Assembly (NCBI GenBank): GCA_033065855.1
Contig: JAVXUO010002639.1
Span: forward strand, 186,001 to 250,000
DNA: 64,000 nt
From: Escallonia rubra
Lineage: Eukaryota; Streptophyta; Magnoliopsida; Escalloniales; Escalloniaceae
Reading direction: 5' to 3'
Each line of letters opens with the position of its first letter. Within the stretch, counting starts at the first letter, position 1. The position numbers and the translations under genes are program-made. Below, in pieces: positions 33,601-44,370 of this stretch. Below the pieces are notes generated by a model. That model did not search any database, was not told the origin of the DNA, and saw only the letters and a list, made by a program, of their open reading frames with translations.

Positions 33601-36600
33601 TTAAGTCCCACGACCGATTACCCAGTCATTTTAGTCCCATGCACTATAGGCATGCTAACCTATGTTACATGGACACTTCAGAATGCTTGAAGTACCCGTG
33701 TCGGACACTCGACCCTTGGACGTGGGTATGGGATCTGAGTCCGACACATCTCATAGGATATGCCACTATGAACATTATATTATAGTGTTTCTTTTAATTT
33801 GTTATTAGTTTGAGATGAGACAAGTTCTCATTTAAAACCATTTGTGTCACATGAAACAAAACCTTGGGAATAATTAAAAGTATTATTATATGTGAATAAT
33901 TTGAAGTGCCCTGCGTCTTGTGAGTTAAAAATTGGCCGAATCCAACACTTGGACACGCATCCGACCTGGACACTCGTACCGAGTCCATGTAACGTAGATG
34001 CTAACTAAACATACCCATCTCTGCATCTTCAGTCGTATCCCTTCCTACCATACCAGATGCTTTTCCACGTACCATGGGCTTTTAGAGGTTCTCGTCCAAT
34101 CTTGGTTTTTTAGATTGATGAGAGTTTTTAGCCTCATGCCCTTGCTAGCCACAAAGTATAAGGTACACCTTTTGGCTGTGGCCAATCATTAGACTAATGC
34201 ATGCTTCCCACAATTATAGCATAAGTTGGTGGCTCTGAAGCAAGGCCGATTACCATGGTTCTTGCCACAACTCCAACAAGTTCTTGTTGGAGTTAGAGCC
34301 ACAACTTCGTTCTCCTCACCGGTGTTAGCCTTCTTTATTTATTTTTTTATTTTTATCATTCTCACTCGATGCACCTCCATGGTTATAAGTATTTTTACCA
34401 CGTTTCCTACTCTCTTCCTCCCTTTGCTCTTTGTAACACATATCATTGTCTTGCTAAACGGCTTGTACTGCCTCAACTATTTCATTGTACACCTTCATTC
34501 TACTACCACAAACCTTGCCCCGAATATAAGGCTGGAGCCCAGCTTGAAATCTTTCTCCACAGTGCTCCTCAGTAGATACCATGTGAGTTGTATATTTTGA
34601 TAACCGAGTAAACTCTGCTTCGTTAATTGCAATAGGCTTATGCTCGCGGTGCTACAACTCAATAAAACGTTGCAGCACTCAGTCTCTCTCGATGCGTAAA
34701 ATACACTGGTCAAGAACAGATTTCTTGAATTCTTGCCAAGTCATCGGCATAATATTTGCAGGCCTCTTTCAGCTTGATCCGTTTCACCCTTCAACTTGTA
34801 CACTGCAAATGTAATCTTTTGGGTATCTATACGCTTAAGAGCCTCAAAAGCTTTCACCATATTGGCAATCCACTCCTCGGCTCCCACCGGATTAATTGCC
34901 TGCTTAAACTTTTGTGCCAACTTACTGAACTTTGAAATTAAGGTTCCACCTTGTCTCTGCCAGCTACATTATTTTGACTTTGTGCCTGAATCGCCTGAGC
35001 TAAAGTAAGAAATGCATTGGTAACAGTCTCATCATTGCTACCTAGAATTGTTGTTATTACGAGGTGAACTATCACATCGTGGCGGCGTCCTAACATACAT
35101 AAGGCGCATGTTATACAACAAACATCATCGTAAGCAGCATATCGTAAATGCCCTGAACGCTAAGGGCCTGGCCATGTCACTAACTATCCATTCATACCAC
35201 CACTGTTGAATAACCTAATAAAGGTAGAACATATCAACTAAATATCCTTCAATATAAACTTAAGAAAGATATCCAACGGAACAAATCCATGACTTCAATT
35301 TCCAAATCTTACTAAATCCACAAGACTACAACTAGCTACTAGACTAGAAAACAAACAAATAAACTCTTGAGCCTCCTGAGCATCCACTAAACAACTTCAT
35401 CATACGACCATCTTAAAATCTCTGTCAATATGTCGGAGGGACGGGGGTGAGCTCAGATAGCCCATTAAGGAAAACCAACAGAGTGACAAACGAATGGCAG
35501 AAGACAGCAATAAAAGTTGAACAGCTGTATAGTTAAGAAATACCCTAGACTAAATAAACACACACATTTAATGGACACACAGCTGAAACATCACTCTGAT
35601 AACTGGAACAACCATAACTTAAAAGCCAAATCCGTCGTAGCCATAACGGCCAACCCACCGTAGCCGTACAGCCAAACAATCGTAGCTAAGGGGCTAATAA
35701 ATCATTCGCTAGTTGAAGTGGAACCTACATCACTTTAACATAGGACAATTCTTCTAAGATCACAAACAAATTACAGAGTGAAATGCAGAGCAATCAATGA
35801 CTAGCGACACATTCGTTCAAAACCAACCAGAGGAATTGAATTCTCCCTTACCTTAAATCGTGCAAACACAATCTCTTAAATAGATTCCTGTGTCCAACCT
35901 AGATCACAAAATCATATATTAATAAGACAACTCATCTTACCACAACATATCCTATCGTACTAACTAATATCAACCCAAACTAGGTGTAAGAACGCAAAAA
36001 ACTTCTTTTAGTCTCTTAATTGCTAAAAGCATCTAGATTTAATCCCAAGCCTCTTGTAACATAAATAGGATTAGAACCTTAAAATTATTGCTAAAAAAAC
36101 CACTATTATTCAGATTGTACCATTACTTATCGCATCTCAAAGATTCCTTAAGAAAAGCCCTAGTTTTTACCCTTTTTTATTTTCAGGTACTAAACGTGAT
36201 TGCCAGGGGGAGAGTACACAAAATACTATGTAGTTTATGATGATGGCGTTTGATGTTTAAAATCTTGAAACCAAATTCCGAGCATACAATATTGAAGCAT
36301 AATTTACATAATCAGGATTTTAACAAAAGTTCCAAGAACAATTACCTTAACAAATAACAACAAATCTTTTGCTTTTTCTCCAAACCCTAGCCTGTTCCTT
36401 CCGCCCCCCCCCCCCCCCTTCTCTATGCGCTTATCTTCATTTCGATAACCCTAGCCTCCCCTCCCTCACAAGAGTTCCTTTTTACACCATATGTTGTATA
36501 ATCCTTATAGGTTTCTGCTTTACTAATTAATTAATTTTCCTTATTTACTTGGGCTGCCAACAGATAAAAGTAAATTATAGTAAACCCAAACTGAGCACCC

Positions 36601-39600
36601 GCTCAAAATTCCACTCAAGCTTTCTTTAATTATATACTCATGAGCCAAATCCACCCGCTAAAATATAATGATCAATATCTAATTGAGCGTCGCTAAAAGT
36701 TAGTGCATATTTGTAAATTATTTGTTTCAGACAGACACGTATGGAGACTCGCACAATAAAGAGTTCACTTGCTCTTGGGTCAAAAACTATGTCGTGGACC
36801 AAATAATAGTAACTTTATACTAGACTCAAACTAATCGTAAACATCATTGGGCTTAATATGTCAAGCATGCCACACGTGATATTTTCGTGTGGTGCCCAAT
36901 ATCTTGTTAAATGGGTCCTCATATCATGGCGAGATTGACAAGCGATTGAGCTCAGTTTCAACATTAATTTCTATGTCTTTTAAGTTTTACTAACTTTCTT
37001 TTATTTCCGTCCTTTCCGTTCGGCGAACCATTGAGCAGTGACAACATGACTTTGGCTGGGGCTGGTCGTTACTACTAAATAGCTAGACAGGATGGGATGA
37101 CTTGTTCCAGAATTCTTTAACTAAATTTGCCAGGCATCAGTAGTTTTTGCTAATATTCACTTAACAGGGACAGATTTACACAACCTTAGAGGCTGTTTTA
37201 ATATTCGAACCAATGACCTGTGTGTCACAAACCATAATGTACAACATTACTCGTTTTACAACCTCATAATATGCACCCTCGCTTGGAAGTTTCTGACTTT
37301 CTTTATGTTGCTGCACATGCTATTGCAGCTGTCTTACCATCTGTTTTGCACTGATACAGGGAACTCTACCCCGCCTGAAGTCAATGACTTGGACCTTGGA
37401 GAATCGAAACAAGATACCAACCAATAGAGTGGCTGTCATTAGTCTTAAGGTATGCAAAATAATTGGACATAAGTTCCTAGTGGCTGTCAACACCCGAGAT
37501 ACCTGTTAGCAGTTCAACAACATATTAGTGTGTGACAAAAATTGCTACTAGACTCCAGCAGAAATGCATGCTTTAATCTTGTATAAAATGTGCGTTGGTA
37601 TCTGGAGGACGTAGATTTATTGTCGGAATCGGTGCACCCTTCAAACTGGGTTACGCGTATGACATATGAATTATTTTGGAAATAACATTCTAGAGGTGAA
37701 AGATCCCGAGCCCTAGAATTTTCAATCTTCCCTTGACAATACCGTCTGTATTTCCCTTTCTCGTGAGCTGTAGCCTTTTCTTGTACAAAAGGAATCTTCT
37801 CTCTTTGAGACAGGCTATACCACCTAGGTAGCGTTGAATTTGAGCTTCTTCTTCCCGTCTTTTAGTTATTTCTTCTTGTCATTGCTTTCCACCATCAGTT
37901 CAACCTTCCTCTGGCTCGCTTAAGCAATTTTTAATGTGCTGCGGTTCAATGGCGTTACTGGGTGGAATCACTACCATTAGAGTTATGATGTCCATGGCTA
38001 CAATATGATCCAGAGCTGGGCATGGAAAGGGCTTAAATTTGCTCCTTTGCTTGGATGAACCTGCTTCTGATGGTTGAGGATTGGGTTCCACAGCTTGGTG
38101 AGGGGGTAATGCGCGTCCAAATTGTCTGAGATGGGAGTTGGTCATAGTCGGAGTAGGAATCTGTGATGGAAGTCGTGGATGGGATTGCTTCACCTATCTG
38201 GTGGGGCAATGGTGGCGTCCTTAGTGTGTTTCCTTAATGTGGTGCAACACCTGAGGGTTTTGTAGTGGTAGTGTTGACCTAATTTACCAGTTCGTGTAGC
38301 GAGAGCAGTAAATGTGGCCAAACTGCACAAACAGCTTTTTTGATAGCATGATGAATACTGAGGGCATACTGTTTAAATCCAGGACAACGTTATGGACTGT
38401 AAGATTATTTTTCTTGCATATCTACATTGTTCATCTATATCTAGGACAATGTTATGGAATGCCAGATGAACTTTCTTTATATGCCAATAGGTACAAATAA
38501 ATTTGATAACAGGATGTTATACAAGTTACCAAATTATTCTAGCGGTTCAATTCTTTGCCTTTTAAGCTGCTCCTCCACAGCTTCAATTCTCCTCCTCTCC
38601 TTTTTGGTCTTTTTAATTTTATTTTACAGCTGGTAGTTGCTGACTCCAGTAGCAGATAGCATTACAGTGTACCGACATGCGCATTATAGTTGTCTTCCAG
38701 GCCACATGGTCTACTCCCATTCATTTGTACGTGTTTATTATTGCTTCACGAGTTAGATCTTAAGAGTTTGCAATTTGTATGCTATTTCACTCCAAATTTG
38801 CCAGTGTGTACTCTTTACAGACGAATTCAGTTGTGAAGCCCTTAGTTGCAGGAAACTCCTAATATGGTGACATTTCTCTCTCGGAAACTCGCTTTTGCGA
38901 TCCCCAAGTTAGGAGCTCCATGGGATCTCATTCCAAGCTAATATGGGAACTCGATCCCATTAGCTGGATAGAGATGCATGGAACAAGTGAGAGAATACCT
39001 GAAAATCAAGCCCTTTTCAACTCAATTCCTTGTTTCTCTCTTTCTTCAAGTCCTTAAAGCCTCCTTGTTTGTTGTTGCTGGCTATGTAAACTATACTAAA
39101 CAAATGATAACACTCTTTATGCATTTATTTATTCAAGCCGCTCCCAACCTCAGATTCTTCTTGGTTCTTACGCTCCCCCGCCCTCGTTCCCGCTCCCGCC
39201 CCCACCCCCGCTTTGTGCAACTAAGGTGAAGCCACATGATGCTTAAGGCGGGCGATTGCCAACCTCTGTTTTTGGGAATTTGGTTTTTTGTAGGTAGAAA
39301 AAATAGTTTAATTTCTTAAAATTTTGATGAATGTATAATATGGATGTTTCCCACCTCAAATTGAAGAAATTCCTTGATATATGTCGATGTTATTTGTTGC
39401 ATCTCATGAAGTAATCCTGACCTTGCCACTGGACCTAGGTGATGGCATGTGATATCTATGGGCCAAGCTGAGAGTTGAGATGGGCTGTGGTGGGTGGGCA
39501 AACTCCTGTTCGTTCTGAAACTTGGGCAGCAAGTTGATTAAGCGCTGTTTAGCTATGGGCTCTGTAGGGTGAACTTTGCTAGATAGGATTGTTTAGTTAT

Positions 39601-40262
39601 GTCTTTTGCAGTCGGTCTAATGCGTCATTGATTGTACCAAAGCCAAGTCTCTTTCACGGTTGGTGGGTATTCTTTTGGGAGGAGGATCTCTGATTGTAAT
39701 TTTGGTGCCTTGTAAGCTTTGCAGATACTGTACTTTGTTGCCAGATCGCCCGCCTTGGTTGTTTTAGTATACGCATATACCAATGAAAGTAAAAAAATTT
39801 AGTGCTATCAAAGAATTAATGCACAGTCCATTATTTTGTAAAGAGCTCTGATTTCTTTGTCTCTAGCTAATAGCTTGCATTCCTTTCCTCCTTGCTGACG
39901 ACGTTAGCATCCCTCCTTTGCAGCTGCAAGATTATACGAAGTCTCCTTTAGGGGAGACGGAGGTGAAGTTTCAGTTAACTAGAGAGACACTCGAAGCAAT
40001 GTTGAGATCAATGACCTACATCAATGAAAAACTATCAAGCTCTGTAAGCATGCTCTTATATAAATCGTACATTTGCTTCATGATTATTACAAAATAAAAG
40101 CTTCAAAATTAGGGAACACTTAATCAACTTCATTTGGCTGATAAGCTTACTTTTAATAATCTCCCTAGTTTCTTTTTTTCATGTTTTCTATGTTTGAGTT
40201 GGGTTTGTAATACTAGATTGCCTGGATATATGTAGGCCAAGATTCTTCTGCTAGAGGTTTGA
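27662..40262 (+). CDS. COMM domain-containing protein, COMMD9-like, six exons
   Basis: Exons: 27662-27841, 29302-29472, 30344-30574, 37360-37449, 39924-40043, 40236-40262 (TGA 40260-40262). The product is 272 residues and every intron is GT/AG and phase 0. Residues 1-117 are a helical N-terminal region containing LFPPDLPLDLQSML and a following YQNQWKEE helix, which aligns with COMMD9's LFP...L region. Residues 118-194 (exon 3) are a Pro/Ser/His-rich insert not seen in animal COMMD9. Residues 195-264 are the COMM domain: LPRLKSMTWTLENRN, RVAVISLKLQDY, FQLTRETLEAMLRSM and YINEKLSS. COMMD proteins form a hetero-oligomeric ring in the Commander complex for endosomal recycling (animal knowledge; the plant role is inferred). 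The last exon is only nine codons, so the C-terminus is the least certain part. An AATAAA lies at 40609-40614. Confidence 0.8.
28730..29003 (+). mobile_element. TRIM (terminal-repeat retrotransposon in miniature) in intron 1
   Basis: Two related direct repeats of about 100 bp: 28730-28825 (TGTTGAGATATAAACCCC to GGATGCTTTCA) and 28896-29003 (TGTCGAGATATACATCCC to GAATGCTTTCA). Both contain gccttgtgg and a ttg-ttttgac-like stretch, and both follow the TG...CA rule. Two bases after the first repeat is TGGTATAAGAG, close to the tRNA-iMet primer binding site TGGTATCAGAG. Only about 70 bp separate the repeats, with no coding sequence. I did not find a perfect 5-bp target duplication. It sits inside intron 1 of the COMM-domain gene, in the same orientation. 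Confidence 0.75.
28828..28838 (+). promoter_or_regulatory. tRNA-iMet-type primer binding site of the TRIM
   Basis: TGGTATAAGAG differs at one base from the canonical plant TGGTATCAGAG and lies two bases after the first terminal repeat. Confidence 0.7.
30623..31849. other. Intron 3 sequence of the COMM gene, no feature recognised
   Basis: AT-rich intronic DNA with short open frames only. A 127-codon plus-strand frame at 31449-31832 and overlapping minus-strand frames have no recognisable motif. They end where the terminal-repeat element begins. Confidence 0.5.
31850..33469 (-). repeat. 3' LTR of the intron-3 element
   Basis: Direct-repeat partner of 35150-36735. On the minus strand it starts with TGTAATACC at 33469. 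The other end, near 31850, is where similarity between the two copies (gggcctg...gttgaataacc) begins, so that edge is approximate. Confidence 0.75.
33470..33482 (-). promoter_or_regulatory. Polypurine tract of the intron-3 element
   Basis: On the minus strand aagaggaggagaa immediately precedes the LTR start TGTAATACC. This is the plus-strand priming site position in LTR retrotransposons and fixes the element's orientation. Confidence 0.75.
33660..33997. mobile_element. 338-bp MITE with 8-bp target duplication
   Basis: The ends ctatgttacatggac (33660-33674) and gtccatgtaacgtag (33983-33997) are inverted repeats with one mismatch. The flanks are ATGCTAAC at 33652-33659 and ATGCTAAC at 33998-34005, an exact 8-bp duplication suggesting a hAT-type transposase. 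Subterminal gtgtcggacactcg and ggacacgcatccgacc motifs are also inverted relative to each other. It is inserted in the internal region of the intron-3 retroelement, so it is younger than that element. Confidence 0.85.
34140..35110 (-). pseudogene. gag remnant of the intron-3 element
   Basis: On the minus strand a start-like MYVRTPPRCDSSPRNNNNSR near 35096 is followed by the gag domain: GAEEWIANMVKAFEALKRID and TFAVYKLKGETDQAE (about 34770-34900). A frameshifted stretch then continues with the TWQEFKKSVLDQ-equivalent and a zinc-finger-like segment, CGKNHGNRPCFRATNLCYNCG (about 34215-34280). The second half of the CCHC knuckle is destroyed by stops. The pattern is that of Tekay/Del-type chromovirus gag. 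Several frameshifts make it non-functional. Confidence 0.72.
35150..36735 (-). repeat. 5' LTR of the intron-3 element (outer edge truncated)
   Basis: Direct-repeat partner of the 3' LTR. It matches from gttgaataacctaataaagg (about 35204) through the ccgtcgtagccataacggcc array to ttgtaaattatttgtttcag near 36727. The terminal ggctcggggtattaca of its partner is absent. A 15-base C-run (36404-36418) interrupts it. Confidence 0.72.
36740..39920. other. Introns 3 (end) and 4 of the COMM gene outside listed elements
   Basis: Apart from exon 4 (37360-37449), no feature is recognised. A 97-codon minus-strand frame at 37900-38193 is proline-rich without a domain match. A C-rich patch lies at about 39170-39215. 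The remainder is AT-rich intronic sequence. Confidence 0.5.
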
Positions 40263-41721
40263 GACTGCAAAGGCTGAAAATGAGAACTAAAAGCAAGTTG
40301 TGTGTGTTTGTGAGGGGTTGTTATGATTGGCGAACTGATCTTGTAACCTGTGTTCCAAAAATGTACAGTTATAATCTGGAAGAATCAGGTGAACGTGGTA
40401 CTCTCCAGGTCATTTTAAACCACATTAAAGGGTTTGACTTTCCACGTCCATGTCACCGATGAACTCTCCACAACTTACTACTAATGTCCTCTAAGAGTGC
40501 AGGCATGGAGACTCTTACTAAGGAATACTGAGATCACAAGTGACTTGTTAGCCACTAAACCAACTTCCTTGTTTGTCGTACTGGATATCAGGTTTCATTT
40601 TCGCAGTGAATAAAAAATAAATGTGATGTATATAAAACTAAAGATCAATAGAGTTTCATGTTATTGCGAGCGACGGGTGGGTGGAATGTTCTCTAGCACA
40701 TGGGGAAGGAGATACTGCCAGGGTTTGCACCACAGTACCCCGAACACGAGAGGATCCTTGGTTGAGTCAGATGTTCCCGTGGTATATATGTAATCAAGTT
40801 TGTGTGCCAATCATTTAACATAACTTTCTAAATTTGTCCAGGTGTTGTGAATGATAGATTCTTATGTAATTGAATAAAAAGTCTAGGTTGACAAGCCATT
40901 ATGCCCTTGATGGAGTGCATTCTTAGTGACTTTCTTTCTTCCTTTTCTTTGTTGCAAAATATTTTCTCGGTGTAGTGTTGTACGTGTAGAAACCAATTTT
41001 CCGCTGATTTTTGTACTGTTTTATTAACGAGATCAAAGTTATACACTACTACAATACACAAACGTGTGAATGAAAAGGAGTTAGGAATCATGGAGCAGCC
41101 TGACTGTATCCATATAAACGTGTGTAGTATGCATATTTGATGCTTTTGTGAATTGGCGTAGGTAATCGCATTTTGGGCATGTAATGCCCTTTTTTGTGTT
41201 AAAAACGTGGAAATTAATGTTCTTAGATCAGTTTCGACAATAGGACTGCCTGCAGTTAAAGTAAGCAGGAGTGGTTGTTCTTTGTATATGACATGAGTGT
41301 AACATTTGAAACAGGTAGGATCTTCAGAGACTCTGCAGAAGAAACAAAAGCACTGACCGTTGTCTACTTCTTAGTTCTTGTGGTATATGTCATACATACC
41401 AGCTGATGTTGGTGGCTTAAAAAGGAGTTCTGTCGGCAGGGTATGGTTGCAGTTGAGACTAGCATGTAGTGACTAACTAACAGTTTCAGTTTAGACTAGC
41501 ATCAAGGGACTTTGTTTGTATACTTGTAATTTGAAGTAAAGTAGACAGTTGTACAATGATTCATGGTAACATTTTCCTTGCAACATTATGGGTTTTGTGA
41601 AAGCAATGCCTGTTTTGGACAGTTGTACCGCTTTGTTTGTTGTACACATCTTTTTTCGCAAAAGTTATATGTGCCTTGCAGTTATCCATTCAAAACTCCT
41701 GCCAATTTATAGAAAGTAAAA
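40263..41721. other. 3' flank of the COMM gene, no further gene seen
   Basis: It holds the probable 3' UTR, with AATAAA at 40609-40614 and another AATAAA-like site near 40871. After that comes AT-rich intergenic DNA up to the Mutator-like element. No other coding sequence is recognisable. Confidence 0.5.
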
Positions 41722-42377
41722 GGGCAAATTACACTTATATCCCTGAGGTTTAAGGGTAATTATAGCCAAGGACAATAGTTTGGACAAATTACACTTATGT
41801 CCATTGACCAAACGGAATCTTAAAAACCCTAATGGTTTTAATGAAAAGACTTTATTACCCCTGAGTTGGAACCTTATTTATTTTTCAATGCCATTATTTC
41901 ATCTTCTTATTTTTAATGTCATTACTCCCCCCCTCCTACCCTCAAGCCCATTTGGCCATTTCTGTCTCAACACCATCGACAACACCCCTTCGCCTGTCGT
42001 CGCACCCTTCCCCTTCCCCTTCCCCGTCGCTCTCACCGTCCCCCTCCCCCTCCCCCTTCCCCTTTCCCATCGCGGGCGTCGCCTTCCTTCGAGATGGTGC
42101 CGGTGATAAATCCCGGGCGGCGGTGCTGAGGCGTTGGTGATGGCGCTCGGTGAAGGAGCGTGGGGCTGCTGATCGGAGTTGCTGGCCGGCGACGTGCTGC
42201 TAACCGGACGGTTGCAGTGGTAATGGCACGGTCGCATCGGCGCGATGCTCGCAGAGGCACGATGAATCGGCATTTCGGTGAAGGCGCGGGGAACGGAGTT
42301 AGTCGCCGGCGACCGTGTGTGCTGCCGGTAGTGGGGCTGCCATGGCGTGTAAGAGCGAAGGGACTGTCGACGTGGGG

Positions 42378-42482
42378 GGGGGGAAGGGGGCTGTTGGCGT
42401 GGGGAGAGGGGAAGGGGCTGCCGGCGTGGGGCGAGTGGAAGGGACTGCCGGCGTGGGGCGAGGGGAAGGGGCTGCCGGCGAG
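42378..42482 (+). repeat. G-rich minisatellite in MULE-2 (about 30-bp unit)
   Basis: The unit gaggggaaggggctgccggc plus gtggggc is repeated about 3.5 times with small changes. A related ggcttgccggcgtggtgggg repeat lies at the equivalent place in MULE-3. Confidence 0.8.
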
Positions 42483-42582
42483 TTAGCCGGGGAAGACAAA
42501 ATAATTATTCTAAAAACCTTAATCCAAAAATCCTTAATCCTAATTTGAACATTTAAACTATTATATTGGATATTTTTCAAGA

Positions 42583-42712
42583 AAACCCTAATTTGCAAAT
42601 TAGGGTTTCAAGAAAATCCTAATTTGCAAATTAGGGTTTCAAGAATATCCTAATTTGCAAATTAGGGTTTCAAGAATATCCTAATTTGCAAATTAGGGTT
42701 TCAAGAATATCA
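42583..42712. repeat. Palindromic tandem repeat in MULE-2 (about 32-bp unit)
   Basis: Four units of the type aatcctaatttgcaaattag followed by ggtttcaaga. Each unit is itself a palindrome (ccctaatttgcaaattaggg) and contains CCCTAA/TTAGGG. It can fold into serial hairpins. A degraded equivalent occurs in MULE-3 near 49550-49680. Confidence 0.88.
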
Positions 42713-43106
42713 TAAAACTAAAACTGATAAATAAATCATATATAATAATAAACATCTATTCTTTAATATATACAGTACAAGGGGTAGTATCGTCATTTTA
42801 AAAATACATATTGATGACATCATACAAAAAGTACAATTTTTGGATGAAACCCTAACGGATGGACACGGCTGATACATTTTAAAAGTGTTTGGTCACGGAA
42901 TGTTACATTTTGAAATTCGTTGTCCTTGACTGTAATTATACCCTAACCTCAGGGATATAAGTGTAATTTGCCCAAAGTAAAAATAGAAAGTAAACAAGGC
43001 GGGGGTTGGAGTCAAAAGTGTGATTGGTCCAAATCCAAGAGGTTTAATGCGTAATAACGAGCCAACCATCTTCTCTCTCTAGCATTGTTGTAATTTTGTA
43101 TTTTAG

Positions 43107-44370
43107 TTTTTGATAAAAAACGAGAATTGCATTGAAAGTTCAAAAGGTTAGATTGTTTTCCAGGGCAAGCCATCCCGGCTTCTACATAGTAGTCACGCAG
43201 TTAAAGTACATATCGATATTTAACACAAACTACGGTACATTTTTATGTTACACAAAATAGGAGAGTTAGATCTCATTGTACCAAATTTGTTCACCCAGTA
43301 CTGATATACGAAAATGCCGACATGACATGTAAAAGTTGTTAAGGATCTGGCCTTCTTCATTTGTAGGTTTGTATCCCTGGCACTATTGAAGTAGTACATA
43401 TTGGTAATTATATGACAAACATTGCAAAATAGGTGCCACCGTATCAACAATGTCTTCAGAATTTGTCATATGAGAAAGTAAAAAATTTCAGTAAGTAATT
43501 TAATATGAAGCAAATGCATGTTTTGGGCCCATTTTACTGCTGTCGGTAAGGCCTTGGCGTAAGCAGTCATCCAAGCTGATGCAAAAATGGTTAATGCAGC
43601 CGAACCACACCGATGACCTCAAAGATTTTGACAAGTGAGTCCAAACCTACCTTAAAGCTGTTTTTATCGAAACAGTGCCATGGACAAAGTTAAAGGTTCG
43701 AGATTGCAACGTGCATGACTGTGGAGTATTTTGTATTACGCATGTAGGTTCCACGGTATGAGGGCTAAATATTGAAGTTGGTGGAGTAATCTTCTTGGCG
43801 GTGAAAGCACTTATGTTTGTGGCAAGGACAATGATATTTTGGATATCAAGCGAAGGGGAAAAGGTATTGAGTTGGAAAATATGCTTGTTCCTATGGGACA
43901 TATGGACCATATTGTAGATATAATGAAAATCGTTTGGTTGAGGTACTTGCTTTTATGTTTGGTTCCATGGAGCCAAGCTATGAGCCATTCATAAAACGAA
44001 GATCAGTTTTGATGCCTGTTATTCCTCCAAACCAGATAGGTCTAACTCTAGGGCATTTTATGAAAAGATGGTCTAAATTTTCCGGCTTACTTAGGCACGA
44101 GATGCACAAGTTTGATTGAATGATGTTGAAATGTTTGAGATTAGATTGGAGAGGTAGACGGTTCCGTAGTGCGTGCCTTATAAGGAAACTCATTTTGAGG
44201 GGAAGGTAAGACCAAACCTTTTGCTAGAGCTTATTGTTATGTATAAAGTTACCATGAAAGGATCCCTCATTTCGTAACTTATCTATTCGCTGGCGATAGA
44301 GCATATAACATGCACTTTTAACATAACAGATCCCAAATGGCGTGTATTTCCAAACTTATTGATCGCTTAT
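43107..44370 (-). mobile_element. 3' part of a minus-strand L1-type LINE
   Basis: On the minus strand the reading frame enters from the split site as VWKYTPFGI and continues to the zinc-binding RT-associated domain at 44193-43978: LRNRLPLQSNL, NLCISCLSKPENLDHLFIKCP and PIWFG. HRNKHIFQ (about 43895) is the common W-x-x-RN-x-x-IF motif after it. The 3' end is placed near 43107, where the minus strand reads ttcaatgcaattctcgtttt followed by an A-rich tail, the usual end of plant LINEs. The matching 5' part lies at 52329-54885. Confidence 0.82.

Larger units (their letters stand above)
31850..36735 (-). mobile_element. Terminal-repeat element with gag remnant (chromovirus-derived) in intron 3
   Basis: Two long direct repeats (31850-33469 and about 35150-36735, offset about 3.3 kb) flank about 1.7 kb. 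The shared landmark is the unusual ccatcgtagccgtaacggcc array (32338-32395 and 35628-35690). Reading on the minus strand, a purine tract at 33482-33470 directly precedes TGTAATACCCCGAGCC, the start of the 3' LTR. The interior encodes only a gag remnant, with no protease, RT or integrase, so it is a TR-GAG-like non-autonomous derivative. The upstream LTR lacks the last 20 or so bases at its outer edge (near 36735), so target duplications cannot be tested. It lies antisense to the COMM gene, inside its 6.8-kb intron 3. Confidence 0.8.
41722..42973. mobile_element. Mutator-like element (MULE-2), 1.25 kb, perfect 9-bp target duplication
   Basis: The termini gggcaaattacacttatatc and its reverse complement at the right end form a long inverted repeat; about 60 bp align with some mismatches. 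The flanks are AAAGTAAAA at 41713-41721 and AAAGTAAAA at 42974-42982, an exact 9-bp duplication. The right subterminal region is near-identical in pattern to the left subterminal region of MULE-1, so they share a family. The interior is a C/T-rich segment, a G-rich minisatellite and a palindromic tandem repeat, as in MULE-3. No transposase is present. The open frames in the GC-rich core are low-complexity artefacts, but a captured host fragment (Pack-MULE) is possible. Confidence 0.92.

Noticed and set aside
37900-38193. 97-codon minus-strand Pro-rich frame in intron 4 of the COMM gene
   Set aside because: No domain, no start context or splice partner; probably chance.
41899-42598. Several 75-124-codon Pro/Arg/Gly-rich frames in MULE-2
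   Set aside because: Low-complexity GC-rich DNA gives open frames on both strands. A captured gene fragment is possible, but no domain is visible.
42583-42712. Interstitial telomere
   Set aside because: CCCTAA/TTAGGG occurs only within palindromic 32-bp units, not as a head-to-tail TTTAGGG array, and lies inside a MULE.
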